Positions 1-15,849 of a DNA stretch of 64,000 bases are shown here, piece after piece. Positions within the stretch are counted from its first letter, which is position 1. The number at the start of each line of letters is the position of its first letter. The DNA is from Brachyhypopomus gauderio (taxonomy: Eukaryota; Chordata; Actinopteri; Gymnotiformes; Hypopomidae): contig NC_135226.1 in NCBI RefSeq assembly GCF_052324685.1, forward strand, positions 17,261,884 to 17,325,883. The letters are read 5' to 3'. The translations under genes were made by a program, and so were the position numbers. Below the pieces are notes generated by a model, which was not told the origin of the DNA, made no database searches, and saw nothing but the letters and a program-made list of their open reading frames with translations.

Positions 1-305
1 TCATCACGTGGTTTACAGACACGACCCCATCCTCCTCTACTGTGTAAACCTGTTAAACCTCATCATCACGTGGTTTACAGACATGACCCTGTCCTCCTCT
101 ACTGTGTAGAGCTGTTAAACCTCATCATCACGTGGTTTAGACATGACACTGTCCTCCTCTACTGTGTAGACCTGTTAAACCTCATCATCACGTGGTTTAC
201 AGACACGACCCCATCCTCCTCTACTGTGTAGAGCTGTTAAACCTCATCATCACGTGGTTTACAGACACGACCTCGTCCTCCTCTACTGTGTAGACCTCAT
301 CTATT
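1..305. repeat. Minisatellite, about 62-bp unit, 5 copies
   Basis: TCATCACGTGGTTTACAGAC recurs at about 1, 64, 126, 188 and 247, with small indels. The array continues off the window edge. Confidence 0.9.
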
Positions 306-411
306 AAACTTCATCAGGTCGTTTCCTCACCGCCACAGATTCCCACTAAGTTCACAATGTACTGCTGTGATATGCAGATAGACATCTGGGTGTGAACCTC
401 CTTCAGTAGCC

Positions 412-778
412 AGATGAGAGAGGGTAAGAGAGGAAGAAGGGAAGAAAGGAAGAGGAAGAGGGGAGAGAGGAAGAAGGGAGGAAGGGAAGAGGGTAAGAGA
501 AGAGGAGAAGAGAGGAAGAGGAGAAGAGAGGAAGAAGGGAAGAAAGGAAGAGGAAGAGGGGAGAGAGGAAGAAGGGAGGAAGGGAAGAGGGTAAGAGAAG
601 AGAGAAGAGGAGAAGAGAGGAAGAAGGGAAGAGAGGAAGAAGGGAGGAAGGGAAGAGGGTAAGAGAAGAGGAGAAGAGAGGAAGAAGGGAAGAGGGGAAG
701 AGAGGAAGAAGGGAGGAAGGGAAGAGGGTAAGAGAAGAGGAAGGGAAGAGGGGAAGAGAGGAAGAAGGGAAGAGAGGC
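412..778. repeat. Polypurine GGAAGA/GAGAGG tract
   Basis: About 365 bp almost purely A and G on the plus strand, with internal repeats such as GAAGAAGGGAGGAAGGGAAG. Open frames here are compositional. Confidence 0.9.
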
Positions 779-919
779 TTCTGGGTTCACCACATTGTGC
801 TCCTGCATTCCATTCCTCTCCATGTGAACAAAGCACTCTTTATTTTCATTGTCAACAGCCACTCAGAGATCAGGGACGAGTTCAGACTTTAAATAAACAT
901 TTTATTCATAAAAAAATCA

Positions 920-940
920 AAAAAAAAAAAAAAAAAAAAC
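920..940. repeat. Poly(A) tract
   Basis: A-run downstream of an AATAAA at about 891. It could be a retrocopy tail or a simple A tract. Confidence 0.6.
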
Positions 941-1065
941 TAAACACAGAAACCATATAACTAACTGTTATAACTAACAGACTCTGTAATACCGAGATGC
1001 CTGAACAGAGTTGTATACTGTAAATCTGAAGGTGTAAACCCTTACAAGAGCAGGGACATCTCGAA

Positions 1066-1480
1066 TGAGAGCTGGGCCTGGGATGGGTGATGACCCTGTG
1101 CTAACGAGAGCTGGGCCTGGACTAGGTGATGACCCTGTGCTAACGAGAGCTGGGCCTGGGATGGGTGATGACCTTGTGCTAACGAGAGCTAGGCCTGGAC
1201 TAGGTGATGACCCTGTGCTAACGAGAGCTGGGCCTGGGATGGGTGATGACCCTGTGCTAACGAGAGCCGAGCCTGGACTAGGTGATGACCCTGTGCTAAT
1301 GAGAGCTGGGCCTGGGATGGGTGATGACCCTGTGCTAACGAGAGCTGGGCCTGGGATGGGTGATGACCCTGTGCTAACGAGAGCTGGGCCTGGACTAGGT
1401 GATGACCCTGTGCTAACGAGAGCTGGGCCTGGGATGGGTGATGACCCTGTGCTAACGAGAGCTGGGCCTGGGATGGGTGA
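1066..1480. repeat. 39-bp minisatellite, 11 copies
   Basis: GAGAGCTGGGCCTGG recurs every 39 bp from 1066 to 1456. Two unit variants (GGATGGGTGATG and GACTAGGTGATG) mix along the array. A period divisible by 3 makes several frames open on both strands; no gene is implied. Confidence 0.95.
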
Positions 1481-1579
1481 TGACACTCTGGGAATCTGGG
1501 AATTGTTCTGATCTTCATGTGTCTTAGTTAGAGGTGCTAAAAAAAGTCAAATGGCACCTTAAGGGATGAGTGAAGAAAT

Positions 1580-1785
1580 TCCCACACACACCCCCACAAA
1601 TGCACACGCATACTCTCACACACACCCCCCCACACACACACACTCTCCCACACCCCCCCACAAATGCACGCGCATACTCTCACACACCCCCACTCACACA
1701 CACACACACACACACAAACACTCTCCCACACAACCACACACCCCCCCACACACACTCCCACACATACCCCCATGCACACGTACAC
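1580..1785. repeat. Impure (CA)n / C-rich repeat
   Basis: ACACACACCCCC-type low-complexity sequence downstream of parl. Confidence 0.85.
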
Positions 1786-1940
1786 ACGCGCACCTTTAAA
1801 CCAGGAAGGAAGCAATAACAAGAGGTCTGAATAAAGACTTGATTAGGACCTATGCATCTGTGTGACGTGGGAGAGTCAGAGAGAGTGTGTGTGTGTGTGT
1901 GTGGTCCGTGCATATGTTCCTCCATCTCTCTCCCAGTGCA

Positions 1941-5821
<3,881 letters not shown>

Positions 5822-7009
5822 GACGAGAATGACCCCGGCGACCGGGCTCTACCGTTCACTACCGGGTCACAGCGGCAACCTGCAAAACAAACTCAGTGGC
5901 GCCCTCTAGAGGCAACAAAAATAAATAGCGCCGATAATGATCTTTTCCATCAATCACATTGCAAAATTGTGCTCTAAAGTACCCAATGATGTGTTTTTGC
6001 TGAAAAGCATTTTATAAATTTATTAATGGATTGTCTTTTATTGAAGCATTTACTTCAAGTGTACATCCGAGGACGAATACGTTTGTAACGGAGCTATCTA
6101 AAAGGAAGTGTATAACATCGTTGTAATACAGTTACAAATACCATATTTGGTACATATAATGTTCAAATAGTCCACATTTCATATTTTAATGAAAGTACAT
6201 TGTCACGTTTATGTCATATTCACAGGATATTTTAAAATAATGTCCAGAATTGTGGCTGGTGCGGTAACAGTGAGTCAGTGCCATGTCTATGGATACACGT
6301 TGCATGGAGTACACTGCTGTTTATAGACCATTTATTTTCAAATGTATCATTAAAAAATAATTTATTATAAAAATTAAAGTATGGTTACTCAGTTGGTATT
6401 ATTGGTTTACATCACAAATTTAGATATGTATTATTTATTTGTTTATAACACGTTTGACTGCAATCTACTATTATATGAACCCTGAAGATAACTGAATTAT
6501 ATTTCTATGTTCTTGTCACACTGAGTTTCTAATAAGAATATTACTTCAAAGTGCAACAAAAATGCCATTATGACTGGAAAAAAAAGTTTTTTAAAGCTTT
6601 CTTTCACTGTTTGGATTCTGTAGTTTTCCAATGTCACAATTGTTAATGTAATTTGTATATATACTTTAAATAATTTGTACATTTTTCAGGTTATGTCGTG
6701 TTCATTTGTTACTTTTCACACTGAAGAGGAATGTCTGTTAAAAATCATAATAAATTCATAACTGAAGAGGCCTAAGTATGTTGCCACATTATACACCCTT
6801 ATTATTTATTAAATAACATTTAAGAACTTTCTTTCTTTCTTTAGTATAGGGCCTATACTATAGGCTACAGACGTCTAGATGTGAAGAATCAGGGCCTACA
6901 TTTCCAGCTCAGGCGTTGCCACGCCACTGCATCCCCTCCTGCCTCGCGCCAGCCTCCGCGTGCACGACCACCACCCTAAAGCGCATGCGCGCGATTCCTC
7001 CTCGCGAAC
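5822..7009. other. Intergenic spacer between divergent parl and mb21d2
   Basis: AT-rich, with no gene seen. The two coding starts face away from each other 1.19 kb apart. The mb21d2 end is GC-rich from about 6.93 kb; the parl end is modestly GC-rich at 5.82-5.90 kb. Two separate promoters seem likelier than one shared promoter. Confidence 0.6.
6981..6990. promoter_or_regulatory. NRF1-type palindrome in the mb21d2 promoter
   Basis: GCGCATGCGC is the canonical NRF1 palindrome and lies 19 bp before the mb21d2 ATG in a CpG-rich region. Position and exact match are seen in the sequence; binding is inferred. Confidence 0.6.
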
Positions 7010-7265
7010 ATGGCGGCGCCTGCCCCGAACAACCGGGCTGGCTCCGTTAGCAGCCTCGGCACCAGCCCTACCGCAACTCCCGGCCCCGCGAACAACAACA
7101 AACACCTCGTCCCGAGCTATCCCGAGCTAGACTTCCGGTCAGGAGCCAGGATAGACGAGCTGAATCGCCTGATCGCCGAATTTAGTAAACACGACCAGCG
7201 CGAGTATGACGACCAGCGAGCCCTGGAGATCCACACGGCCAAGGACTTCATCTTCTCCATGCTTG
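7010..7265 (+). CDS. mb21d2: mb21d2 exon 1
   Basis: First coding exon, 85 codons plus one base. The ATG sits in CGAACATGGCG, a reasonable Kozak context, in a GC-rich block with a perfect NRF1-type site about 20 bp upstream. The donor is CTTG/GTAGGG. Confidence 0.94.
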
Positions 7266-10200
7266 GTAGGGCGTGTGTGTACCCTCTCAACAAATAAACA
7301 AACAAACAAACAAAACAACAACACACCACAAACCTGTAGTCACATAGGTAGGTTAAAAGGGTAATAAACATTGTGAGCAAACAGCCACTGTTTTCTATTG
7401 TGTTGGTTTTTAATTTAGGTGCCCATAATCACCAGCATAACGTCTACCTGGAGCTTCTGCGTGTCATGGACTGTTCAGCTGGCTTATAATCCACCAGTGT
7501 GAGCTGAGCATCATTGGACATGCTTTAAACATCTGAAATTCTTTATGCAACAAATACCGTGTGCTTGTATTCTGCAGGTCAGTCATTGTTCCTTGTGCCT
7601 GGCGCACGTAAGGCACCCACTAGGGTCTGCTCTGAAGAATGGGATGGACTTCTCGTCAACAGAGCCCGTTTGGCTTTTGTGACCTGGCCTTTTATTGCTC
7701 CTGTTCGCTTCAGTACGATATCGCTGCAATGGCAGACTGATGATTCTGCGGCTCCTTTTGCAGCGGTACACACTCAGCTGTTTCTGTGTTCCGTTAAGAG
7801 CCAGGCTCTTGGTCGCTTTGTAATTATCTGACAAATTACAGGAGCGGAGCAGCTGTGTCTGTGGATAGCGGCCACTTGTAGGACTAGCATGTGAACTGGA
7901 CCAGAGACTGACCGTTACAGATTGTAAAGGTTGTAGTCCAGGAAGTACAGAGGGTATTGTCAGGAAGACCGTAGGAACCAGAGCCAAGAAGAAACTAAGC
8001 CAAGATCTCTCATAGCGGATACATAGCTACTGTGAATCGGACATTTTGGAGAAGTTTGGGGAATGTTTCCCAGGGCGTAGTGCTGTAGTCTGTTAATGTG
8101 GTGTTATTGGAATAAGGAAATTAATCCATAAAAAAATGACAGTGATATAAACATGATTCAAACTTAAATTAATCATCACGGTCTCTCTCACAGGCCATGT
8201 CTCTCTCTCTGGTCATACTTTTTTTTTCTCCTGCATCTCTTAACACCTTTAAAGCTTTTCTTTCTGTTTAAACATTCATAATTCATTGTAAACTCTTTCA
8301 GTCCCTGAGGCAGTAAGGCACTGGCCAGCAGACCACCACTTTCCTTTCTTCACCAAGAAATAACATTCCACTGTGCTTTCTGCATGCAGCACGTTCTTGG
8401 ATGTTCATGCGTCATTACTGTCACATGTCTCACCCCTATCTCACTTCTGCCGCTCCCTAAGACGTGGGGAAAACGTGCCTTGAGACTCTTTTGTGTACTA
8501 GCACCCAGATGGTGGGATGAACTCCCGCTCTCTGGTCGTATATTAGAGTGCCAACTAAAGACCCCCTTAAAAAAGTTCCTGAATGATCCAAAGTCACTTA
8601 AAGGCATTTGAATAGCAGTCAGCACTTCTCTTAATAAAAAAGAAGTTTGTTCATTATTTGTGTTGTTTATCTAACGGGGGGTCTAGTTTAATGACGCCCT
8701 TCCTCAGGCCTCCTGCACAAGCATTCGGATTATTTCCATGGAGACAAAGACTGCTATATATACAGGATCTCTATGTATGTGACTAAATATATATACACAC
8801 ACATACACATATGCACACTATTTATAGATCCTGTATATCTGTGTATAAATCTTACTTAAGTCCTGGTTTGGCACGTCAGGCTCAGAGCATCCAAACACCT
8901 GGAGAAAAGTGTCACCTGGGTACATCTCTGCACCCAAACTGGAGCATAGCAGCACAGGGTTCAGATATAAATACATGCTCTCAGAGTGGGCGGAGCCGCT
9001 GTTGTGTCTTTGGGATTAGTTGCGTGTGCTTCACGGCTGCTATGAATAACCCGCGTCATGTGTGTGCTGGCCCATATTGTCGCAGAACTCTTTGATGGGT
9101 GCCGGGTTTGAGGTTTTTGCATTCGGCAGGGCTCCTGGGAAGGCGAAGCACTCTTCCTCCAAGGGCGCAGCTGAGTTCTGCTGTGGGACGGGTGAACCTC
9201 GGGGTGGGGGCCCAGTCAGAGCTCACGAAGGCACACCTGGCCAAGCTGGACAGGGTCTGGAGGGGTTAGCATCAGCAGCTAACGCTTATGTTCCGTGTCA
9301 CTGCTGACTAACAGATAATAGAGCTGAAATAAAGTCACAGCTCTGTATCCTTGCCAAATGCAAGCGCTGGCTACAATCCTAGTTTATTTCACCTGTTTTT
9401 GACCTCTGACCTCTGTGATGTCGTTGCCGCATCCACAGGCATGGTGCAGAAGCTGGACCAGAAGCTCCCAGTGGCCAACGAGTACCTGCTACTGTCTGGC
9501 GGCGTGCGTGAGGGCGTGGTGGACATGGACGTGGACGAGCTAGCGGCGTACGTGCGCGGCGCTGACTACGACATGGACTTCACGCTGCTGGTGCCCGCCC
9601 TCAAACTGCACGACCGCAACCAGCCGGTCACGCTGGACATGCGGCAGTCCGCCCTGGGCCACACGTGGCTGAGCCTGCGCCTGTTCGACGAGGGCACCAT
9701 CGACCGGTGGAAGGAGTGCTGCGTGGGGGCGGGGCCGGGGGCGGGGCCGGAGGGCGCCACCAGCCACTTCTTCTCGCCCACGCGGGTGTCGGACTGGTTC
9801 CACGAGGCGGTGGGCTCGGTGCTGCGGGAGCTGCGCTGCCGGCCGCAGAGGGGGATGCCGAGGGTGGAGAAGGTGGAGCGGGGGGGGCGCGGTGACCTCC
9901 ATCGTGCTGGCGGCGGGCGCCAGCCGCGTGCTGTACGACGTGGTGCCCGTGGTGTCGTTCAAGGGCTGGCCGGCCGTGGCCCAGGCCTGGCTGATGGAGA
10001 ACCACTTCTGGGACGGCAAGATCACGGAGGAGGAGGTGATCGGGGGCTTCTACCTGCTGCCCGCCTGCTCGGCGGCCGGACGACGCGAGGCCGAGTGGCG
10101 TCTGTCCTTCGCCCGTAGCGAGGTGCAGCTCAAGAAGTGCATCCCGTCCGGCCTGATGCAGGCGTACCAGGCCTGCAAGGCGCTGGCGGCCAAGCTGCTG

Positions 10201-10698
10201 GCCAGGCCCGAGGCGGTGGGGCCGTACCACCTGCGTTCGCTCATGCTGTGGGCGTGCGACCGCCTGCCGTCCGCCTACCTGGCCCAGGAGGGCTGCTCCG
10301 CCCACTTCCTGCTGGGCCTGATGGACGACCTGCAGCACTGCCTGGTCAACCGCGCCTGCCCCAACTACTTCATCCCGCAGCGCAACATGCTGGCCCACCT
10401 GAGCGAGGCGTCGGCCGTCCTGCACGCACGCCGTCTCTCCTCCGTGCGCTCCGACCCCGTCGAGCACCTGCGGGGGGCCATCGAGCACGCCCGAGCCGCC
10501 GCTCGCCTCCCCGCCGAGACGCCCCGCCTACCCTCGCCCCAGGACGGCCCCTCGGCCGCGGACCCCGCCCCCGACGACCGCCTCGCCAAGAAGCTGCAGC
10601 AGCTGGTGACGGAAAACCCCGGCAAGTCCATCTCGGTCTTCATCAACCCCGATGACGTCACACGGCCACACTTCCGCATAGACGACAAGTTCTTCTGA
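7010..10698 (+). CDS. mb21d2: MB21D2, Mab-21 domain protein (2 exons, one frameshift in exon 2)
   Basis: Mab-21/cGAS-like nucleotidyltransferase-fold protein; no enzymatic activity is established for MB21D2. Exon 1 is 7010-7265 and exon 2 is 9439-10698, joined in phase 1 (ATGCTTG/GCATGG) over a 2.2-kb intron. Exon 1 starts MAAPAP and carries ELDFRSGARIDELNRL and HDQREYDDQRALEIHTAKDF. Exon 2 carries QKLDQKLPVANEYLLLSGGV, PVVSFKGWPAVAQ, MENHFWDGKITEEEV and the C-terminus NPDDVTRPHFRIDDKFF. All are near-identical to vertebrate MB21D2. With one G removed from the run at 9880-9887 the product is 504 aa, against 491 in human; the extra length is mostly N-terminal and around a GC-rich stretch near 9730. 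As written, the frame is lost after PKVEKVE-like residues and recovered in another frame from about 9888. I read this as a working gene with a homopolymer error or polymorphism. Confidence 0.95.
8345..8605 (+). mobile_element. LINE reverse-transcriptase 3'-end relic in the mb21d2 intron
   Basis: Translation contains GKRALRLFCVLAPRWWDELP followed by LKTPLKKFL, matching the C-terminal hallmark of fish L2/CR1-type LINE ORF2 (APRLWN-LP, then LKT-LF). Short and without the catalytic core. Confidence 0.55.
9439..10698 (+). CDS. mb21d2: mb21d2 exon 2 (contains +1 G frameshift)
   Basis: The acceptor is ATCCACAG/GCATGG and the stop TGA is at 10696-10698. This exon holds about 83% of the protein. It is very GC-rich, with GC-ending codons, unlike the AT-rich flanks. 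The reading frame changes at the G run 9880-9887. Confidence 0.94.
9880..9887 (+). other. mb21d2: G8 homopolymer that shifts the mb21d2 frame
   Basis: After GAG, the conserved reading (R-G-G-A-V-T-S) needs C followed by seven G; the sequence has eight. Protein similarity to MB21D2 is continuous on both sides in two different frames. A sequencing or assembly error is most likely; a real null allele is possible. Confidence 0.9.
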
Positions 10699-11639
10699 AG
10701 CCACGCCCCTTCCCCCCTCCCCCACTCCGACACCGGCACCTTCTGTAACTCTCACTACGTTGCTTTCGGTCCTGAACAGGATTATGGATCACCATGACAA
10801 CAGTTCTGCCGGACATCCTGGGTCTGTGGACAAAAGAATGTAGTACATTCAGAACAAAAGGGGGCGGAGTGACTGAGATTGATGGTGGAGAGAGAGAGTT
10901 GCTCCGCCTGTATGGTTGCTATGGTGCGCTGTGAGGGACAGTGGGAGGTGGAGACGTCTCTGCCGGCCCTACACCGGATGCCTCAAATGGACGGTGATGG
11001 TTTATGATTGTCGTTGTGTCTAAATGGAGCGTAATCGGTTCCTGGGATGGCCAGCGCCATGAGCTGATCTCAGATCAGCACTCGTGCTGCGGCTGCCTGA
11101 ACGATGTGCGTTAGGATGCTTGTGTGAGTGTGCTTTCGGAGAGGTGGATACTGGGAAGGAAGGTGAGGGGCGAGAGGTTTTTGTGAGCATGTTTCAGGAA
11201 GGGACGTGTGGGATCGTGTATGTGTGTGTAAGAGCATGCGGTCACGTTGGGTGAATTCTGTCCTCGTGTGTTCAGATATGACACGTGCCAGCTTCATACA
11301 GAACAGGGCCAGGGCGGGTTGCTCTCGATGGTTCTTGAATATTCCAGAAAGAGGGAAAGCTGATTAGTCTGGATCGACATCAGAACACCTCCAGCTCTCA
11401 CGAAGCAAAAAATACATACTCTTCACACTTTCTACACTCACAACACATCCACATGCTATGTTGGTCTGGGTTCGATTCCCAGACAAAGATTAGTCTTAAA
11501 CTTAGACTAAAAAGATATTCAGTGAATCACCACAGAAAACACAATGTCCAAGACTAGGACTAATCCTGGAGTGTAATCCAGGAATGTTTATGTAATCCTC
11601 ATATCACCATACTAGACCAAACCATATCCTGGACTGGAT

Positions 11640-12230
11640 GTGGAGGAGGGAACACTAACTTAAGCCACACCCTCTGTAGCATTCTCCACTAGATGTGAAG
11701 GAGGGAACACTAACTCAAGCCACACCCTCTGTAGTGTTCTCCACTACATTTGAAGGAGGGAACACTAACTCAAGCCACACCCTCTGTAACGTTCTCCACT
11801 AGATGTTAAGGAGGGAACACTAACTTAAGCCACACCCTCTGTAGCATTCTCCACTAGATGTGAAGGAGGGAACACTAACTCAAGCCACACCCTCTGTAAC
11901 GTTCTCCACTAGATGTTAAGGAGGGAACACTAACTCAAGCCACACCCTCTGTAGCGTTCTCCACTAGATGTTAAGGAGGGAACACTAACTCAAGCCACAC
12001 CCACTAACCACACCCACCCATTCTCCACTAGATGTGAAGGAGGGAACACTATCTCAAGCCACACCCACTAGCCACACCCACCCATTCTCCACTAGATGTG
12101 AAGTAGGGAACACTAACTCAAGCCACACCCACTAGCCACACCCACCCATTCTCCACTAGATGTGAAGGAGGGAACACTAACCCAAGCCACACCCACTAGC
12201 CACACCCACCCATTCTCCACTAGATGTTCT
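11640..12230. repeat. Minisatellite, about 57-60 bp unit, about 10 copies, in the mb21d2 3' UTR
   Basis: GGAGGGAACACTAACTCAAG recurs with CCACACCCTCTGTAGCGTTC or CCACACCCACTAGCCACACC. The second half carries the second variant, so two sub-families expanded side by side. Confidence 0.9.
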
Positions 12231-12639
12231 GCAGGTTTCTGCCTCTCTTTTGCCTAAGACGGAAAGCTGAATGTCATCAGTCTTACTGTATTTCCTGTAT
12301 CTGCTGCTAAACGGTTAGAGCCTTTGCTAAGAATTTCAATGACTGTTGAGTGTTGTTCATTTAAGCTGCGTTGTACCTGTAAACTGTAACTGCTGTAAAT
12401 ATTGGGCTCCTCATTCGTCACTTCAATAGACCAATCAGCTACTGACGATGATCAGTATCTGCCTCTGTTCACGCAGTTCCAATTTTGGCATAATCAGACT
12501 TTTCAGGTAAAGATGAGGATTAATCAGACAGACTCAAATACTCCTGAAGGTTCAACTCTCAGTGTCTACAGGGACCACTCGTGCTGCCTTACACTGATGT
12601 TAGCCAGTTGGGCTATTTTATCCAAACGAAGAGTGCGTG

Positions 12640-12688
<49 letters not shown>
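12640..12688. repeat. (GT)n microsatellite in the mb21d2 3' UTR
   Basis: About 24 dinucleotides followed by TATATATA. Confidence 0.95.
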
Positions 12689-12697
<9 letters not shown>

Positions 12698-12989
12698 AGT
12701 GTGTGCACTTTTTTAATTGAATCAGGTGTGAATACTTGTTTGTGGACTATTAAATGGAAAGTGTTTTTGCTCTAGTTTAGTCATTTAAACAGTTATACCA
12801 AACTAATGGAGACACTTTAATTTTATTTGTAAATATCACAGATATCAAACCTGATTGTGTGATGCTCGATATGCTTATGTTTCATGAGAACAACAGTGCA
12901 GTGTAGTGTACCTTGAAACTGCCTTACATGTTAAACAAGTGTGTTTGCAAAATAAATTTGTACACGATCCCAAAAGCCATAAAGCCTTT

Positions 12990-14778
12990 GTGTCTTTGTG
13001 CTTTACGATAATGTAATAAAACCCACTTTATTTGAAATAGAAATTGTTTAGATTTCTATATTTTACATTTCAAATCTTTTAGATTTCAAATACATGTAAT
13101 ATTTTGATCTTTTGCATAATCCGTATTAATGGCTCATTGCTGGTCACAGACACATTGATTGTCAACTGCTCTGCTGTAATAAAGAATCTTCAGCAGGACT
13201 TTATCTGCCCCTATTGCCCCTGCCCATTTATCCTGGTTCATTAGGGTTCAAACATGCGGTGCTAGGAACCCTATTGTAACTGCCCAGAAAGACTGAACCT
13301 TGCTGCATGGTGCAACAAATGTGAAATGACTTGGGCCAATACTTTTGTTGGCCTGATGGTGGCGCTATAGTGCAGCCTTTTATGTTTTTCTGATTTTCTC
13401 CCACAACGTAAGGCCTAGTGACAATTCCAGCACATTCCGTGGCTCAAACCAAACAAACTAGACTTAATGGAAATTCAAGCTACTCCCAGATCTTATTTGC
13501 ATAATATGCTAAATCTATTTTGTAAACAAGTCCTAGGTTTTCAGCCTATCACCACAATCTATCAGTAAAAATCTGAACCTCAACAATTAGCAAAAATTTG
13601 AAAACATTGTTGCTGATATATGCAAATGATCCTTCACGACCTCATCACATTTTACATAAACACTTAAAACTTTTTGACCAAACTTGGCTCATTAGAAACG
13701 TGATTCTAATGTAGTCTGTTGAAGTTGGTGGATGTATGTCAGTAATGTGAGGTATAAACACAGTACACTTTGTACACTCGCTACACCCTGCTGATGTCAT
13801 TCAGGTTGTGTGTGCGTGTCATGAGGAGGAGAGCGGACCAGCTACTGGCCGTTGTATCCAGGCAGACTACAGCACTGCTGTTCACAACATCACGACATCA
13901 CAACATCCGATCAGACTGAAACTCTGCATAATGCATCAATGAGTTATAATATAGAGGTAAATAAAGGATTAACCAATGTGTCAAAACTTGTGATTGTCGT
14001 TGGCCACTAAACATTCAGAAGGCATTTGACAGACTTAAAAATGGACCAATCCTCAAAGATTCGCTGCAGTCCTGTAAAGATTCAAAACATTTTTGCCATT
14101 AGGAGGTGCTATTCAAGAAAACATGTATACTGTATCAACAGGTTATTTTCAGTTAAGAAAGTAACACTGGATTCAAATGATTCTTTACAGGAGTCTTAAG
14201 AACTTTGCAATTGTAACTGCTTTTCAAAATGTATAGGTTTTTTTGCATTCATTCACACTTTTCAACTAACTCTCGCATCAAATGAGGTCTGGTAATAATG
14301 CTCAGAATACGAAGACTGACTCAGACTATTAGACTATGTGGCTACAACACATTGATCACGTGGGTTCCAGTATGATTTCTATTCCAGAACATCTAATTTT
14401 TATCCCATACTGCTGAAGCTATATCATAGTTGATCTGATTTTGTCCAAAACGGACTGTCAATTCCAGTAAACAGAGCTTGAGCTTAAGCCAAATTGCTCA
14501 TCACAAGATCCTACAGGGCACAGTTACCTCACTGGCATAGAATCACGTCTTGTGATTTCAGAGACAATTATTTTTGATAATAGCTCTGAAAGCTGCAGAC
14601 CACCTGTCTGCTTGTACTCAAAAACACGAAAGGGAACTAATAGGTGAACTAATACATCTTGATCTCAGTTTTAGCAGTCACATGAAATTAGTCAATAAGT
14701 TAGCATTTTATCATCTTAAGATGACGAGATCAGCAACCAGATCTTGAGAAGTTCTCGCTTGCTTCTGTCTCTAGGTTG

Positions 14779-14780
<2 letters not shown>
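12990..14780. other. Intergenic DNA, no gene seen
   Basis: AT-rich, with many stops in all frames. The segment near 13.25-13.4 kb (AGGAACCCTATTG, GGTGGCGCTATAG) has the look of fish interspersed repeats, but I cannot assign a family. Confidence 0.5.
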
Positions 14781-14832
<52 letters not shown>

Positions 14833-14833
14833 T
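14781..14833. repeat. (TAA)n microsatellite
   Basis: About 17 trinucleotides directly before a sequence (TTATATAGCGCCTTTCAA) that is common in fish repeats. Confidence 0.95.
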
Positions 14834-14879
14834 TCCACTTATATAGCGCCTTTCAAAGTACCCAAGGACACTTAACTGC

Positions 14880-15335
14880 TGTAATGGCCTCCTAATGGGA
14901 CTCCCAGTGAAGACGATCAAACAGCTTCACTTGATTAAAAATGCAGCTGCTAGAGTTCTCACTAGGAGAAGAAAACATATCATCCCCATTCTTAAGTCCT
15001 TACATGGGCTACCAATATTCCACAGAGTTGACATTTTTTGTTGACCACTATTATTAATTATTATTTTTTATGGTGTAGGACTGGAGCATCTGCAGTGTTA
15101 TGAGCCAGGCAGAACCCTTAGGTCCTTAGGAACTAATCAGTTCGTCCTTGTAAGCACAGACGAGCTGAATTTCACTATGCCGTTTCTAAATGGATCCAGC
15201 TGTGAGATATTAGGAGAGCTCCAACAGCGGATGTTTTCAAAGTTAACCGCATCCCTGTTTGGCTATGGCCTTCTTACCATCAGGTTCTACATGGTTACTT
15301 CAGCCCCTGTGGCACTGCACTTTTAACCTTGAAGC
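14880..15335 (+). mobile_element. Degenerate LINE reverse-transcriptase C-terminal fragment
   Basis: Translation reads QLHLIKNAAARVLTRRRK followed by ILKSLHGLPI and later EPGRTLRSLGTNQ. This is the region after the RT core in L2/CR1/Rex1-type LINEs (QNAAARVLT...ILKSLHWLPV...RxLRS). Stops and frame changes show it is dead. Confidence 0.65.
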
Positions 15336-15504
15336 ACCACAATTCTTGTTTTGATAATTGTATTTTATTAAATTATGCTTTATATTTTCATACTTTATTG
15401 TAATATACGTTCAGGTATTTTTTACAAGTAAATTTTAAATTAGCATTAATTCTAGTTTATATTTTTATATTTTCTTTTTATTATATTTTTATACTCATGT
15501 AAAA

Positions 15505-15830
15505 ACTGCTGTCCTCTCCGGGGCTGAGAAATGACTGTGTTGTGAGAGCTGTTTTTGACTGTGAGATCACTGTTATCCTCTCCGGGATTGAGGGAAGAGC
15601 CTGTGGTATCCTCTCAGGGATTGAGAGAAGATAGACATCCTCTTAGGAATCGAAAGAAGATGTTATCCTGAAGACTGTTATCCTCTCATGGGTTAAGAGA
15701 AAACAGTCATTCTCTCAGAGACTGAAAGAAGACTGGCATCTTCTCAGGGACTTAGAGGAGACTGTGTGATAGGACTGTTTCTGGGACTGAAAATATCTGA
15801 TACCCTCTCAAGGATTGAGAGTTGACTGTT
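15505..15830. repeat. Diverged tandem repeat, about 35-bp unit
   Basis: Variants of TGTTATCCTCTCAGGGATTG plus AGAGAAGAC recur about eight times with heavy drift. Confidence 0.7.
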
Positions 15831-15849
15831 TTTTGCTATAGCTATATAT

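Larger units (their letters stand above)
6930..7270. promoter_or_regulatory. CpG-rich promoter block of mb21d2
   Basis: Sharp rise in GC and CpG over AT-rich flanks, covering the 5' UTR and exon 1. Confidence 0.6.
10699..12975 (+). other. mb21d2: mb21d2 3' untranslated region (inferred)
   Basis: No coding signal follows the stop. An AATAAA at 12951-12956 is the best candidate poly(A) signal. The stretch contains a minisatellite (11.64-12.23 kb), a (GT)n tract, and near 11,470 a GGTTCGATTCC match to a tRNA B box, which could be a SINE fragment. The 3' end is inferred only from the AATAAA. Confidence 0.5.

Noticed and set aside
1..305. CRISPR-like regular repeats here and in the other arrays
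   Set aside because: Units are contiguous, without unique spacers of constant length; this is a eukaryotic genome.
974..1518. Collagen-like GP-rich frames on both strands
   Set aside because: 39-bp minisatellite; no collagen Gly-X-Y pattern.
9892..10698. A separate gene starting at the second mb21d2 frame
   Set aside because: Protein similarity continues without a gap from the preceding frame; one extra G explains the change.
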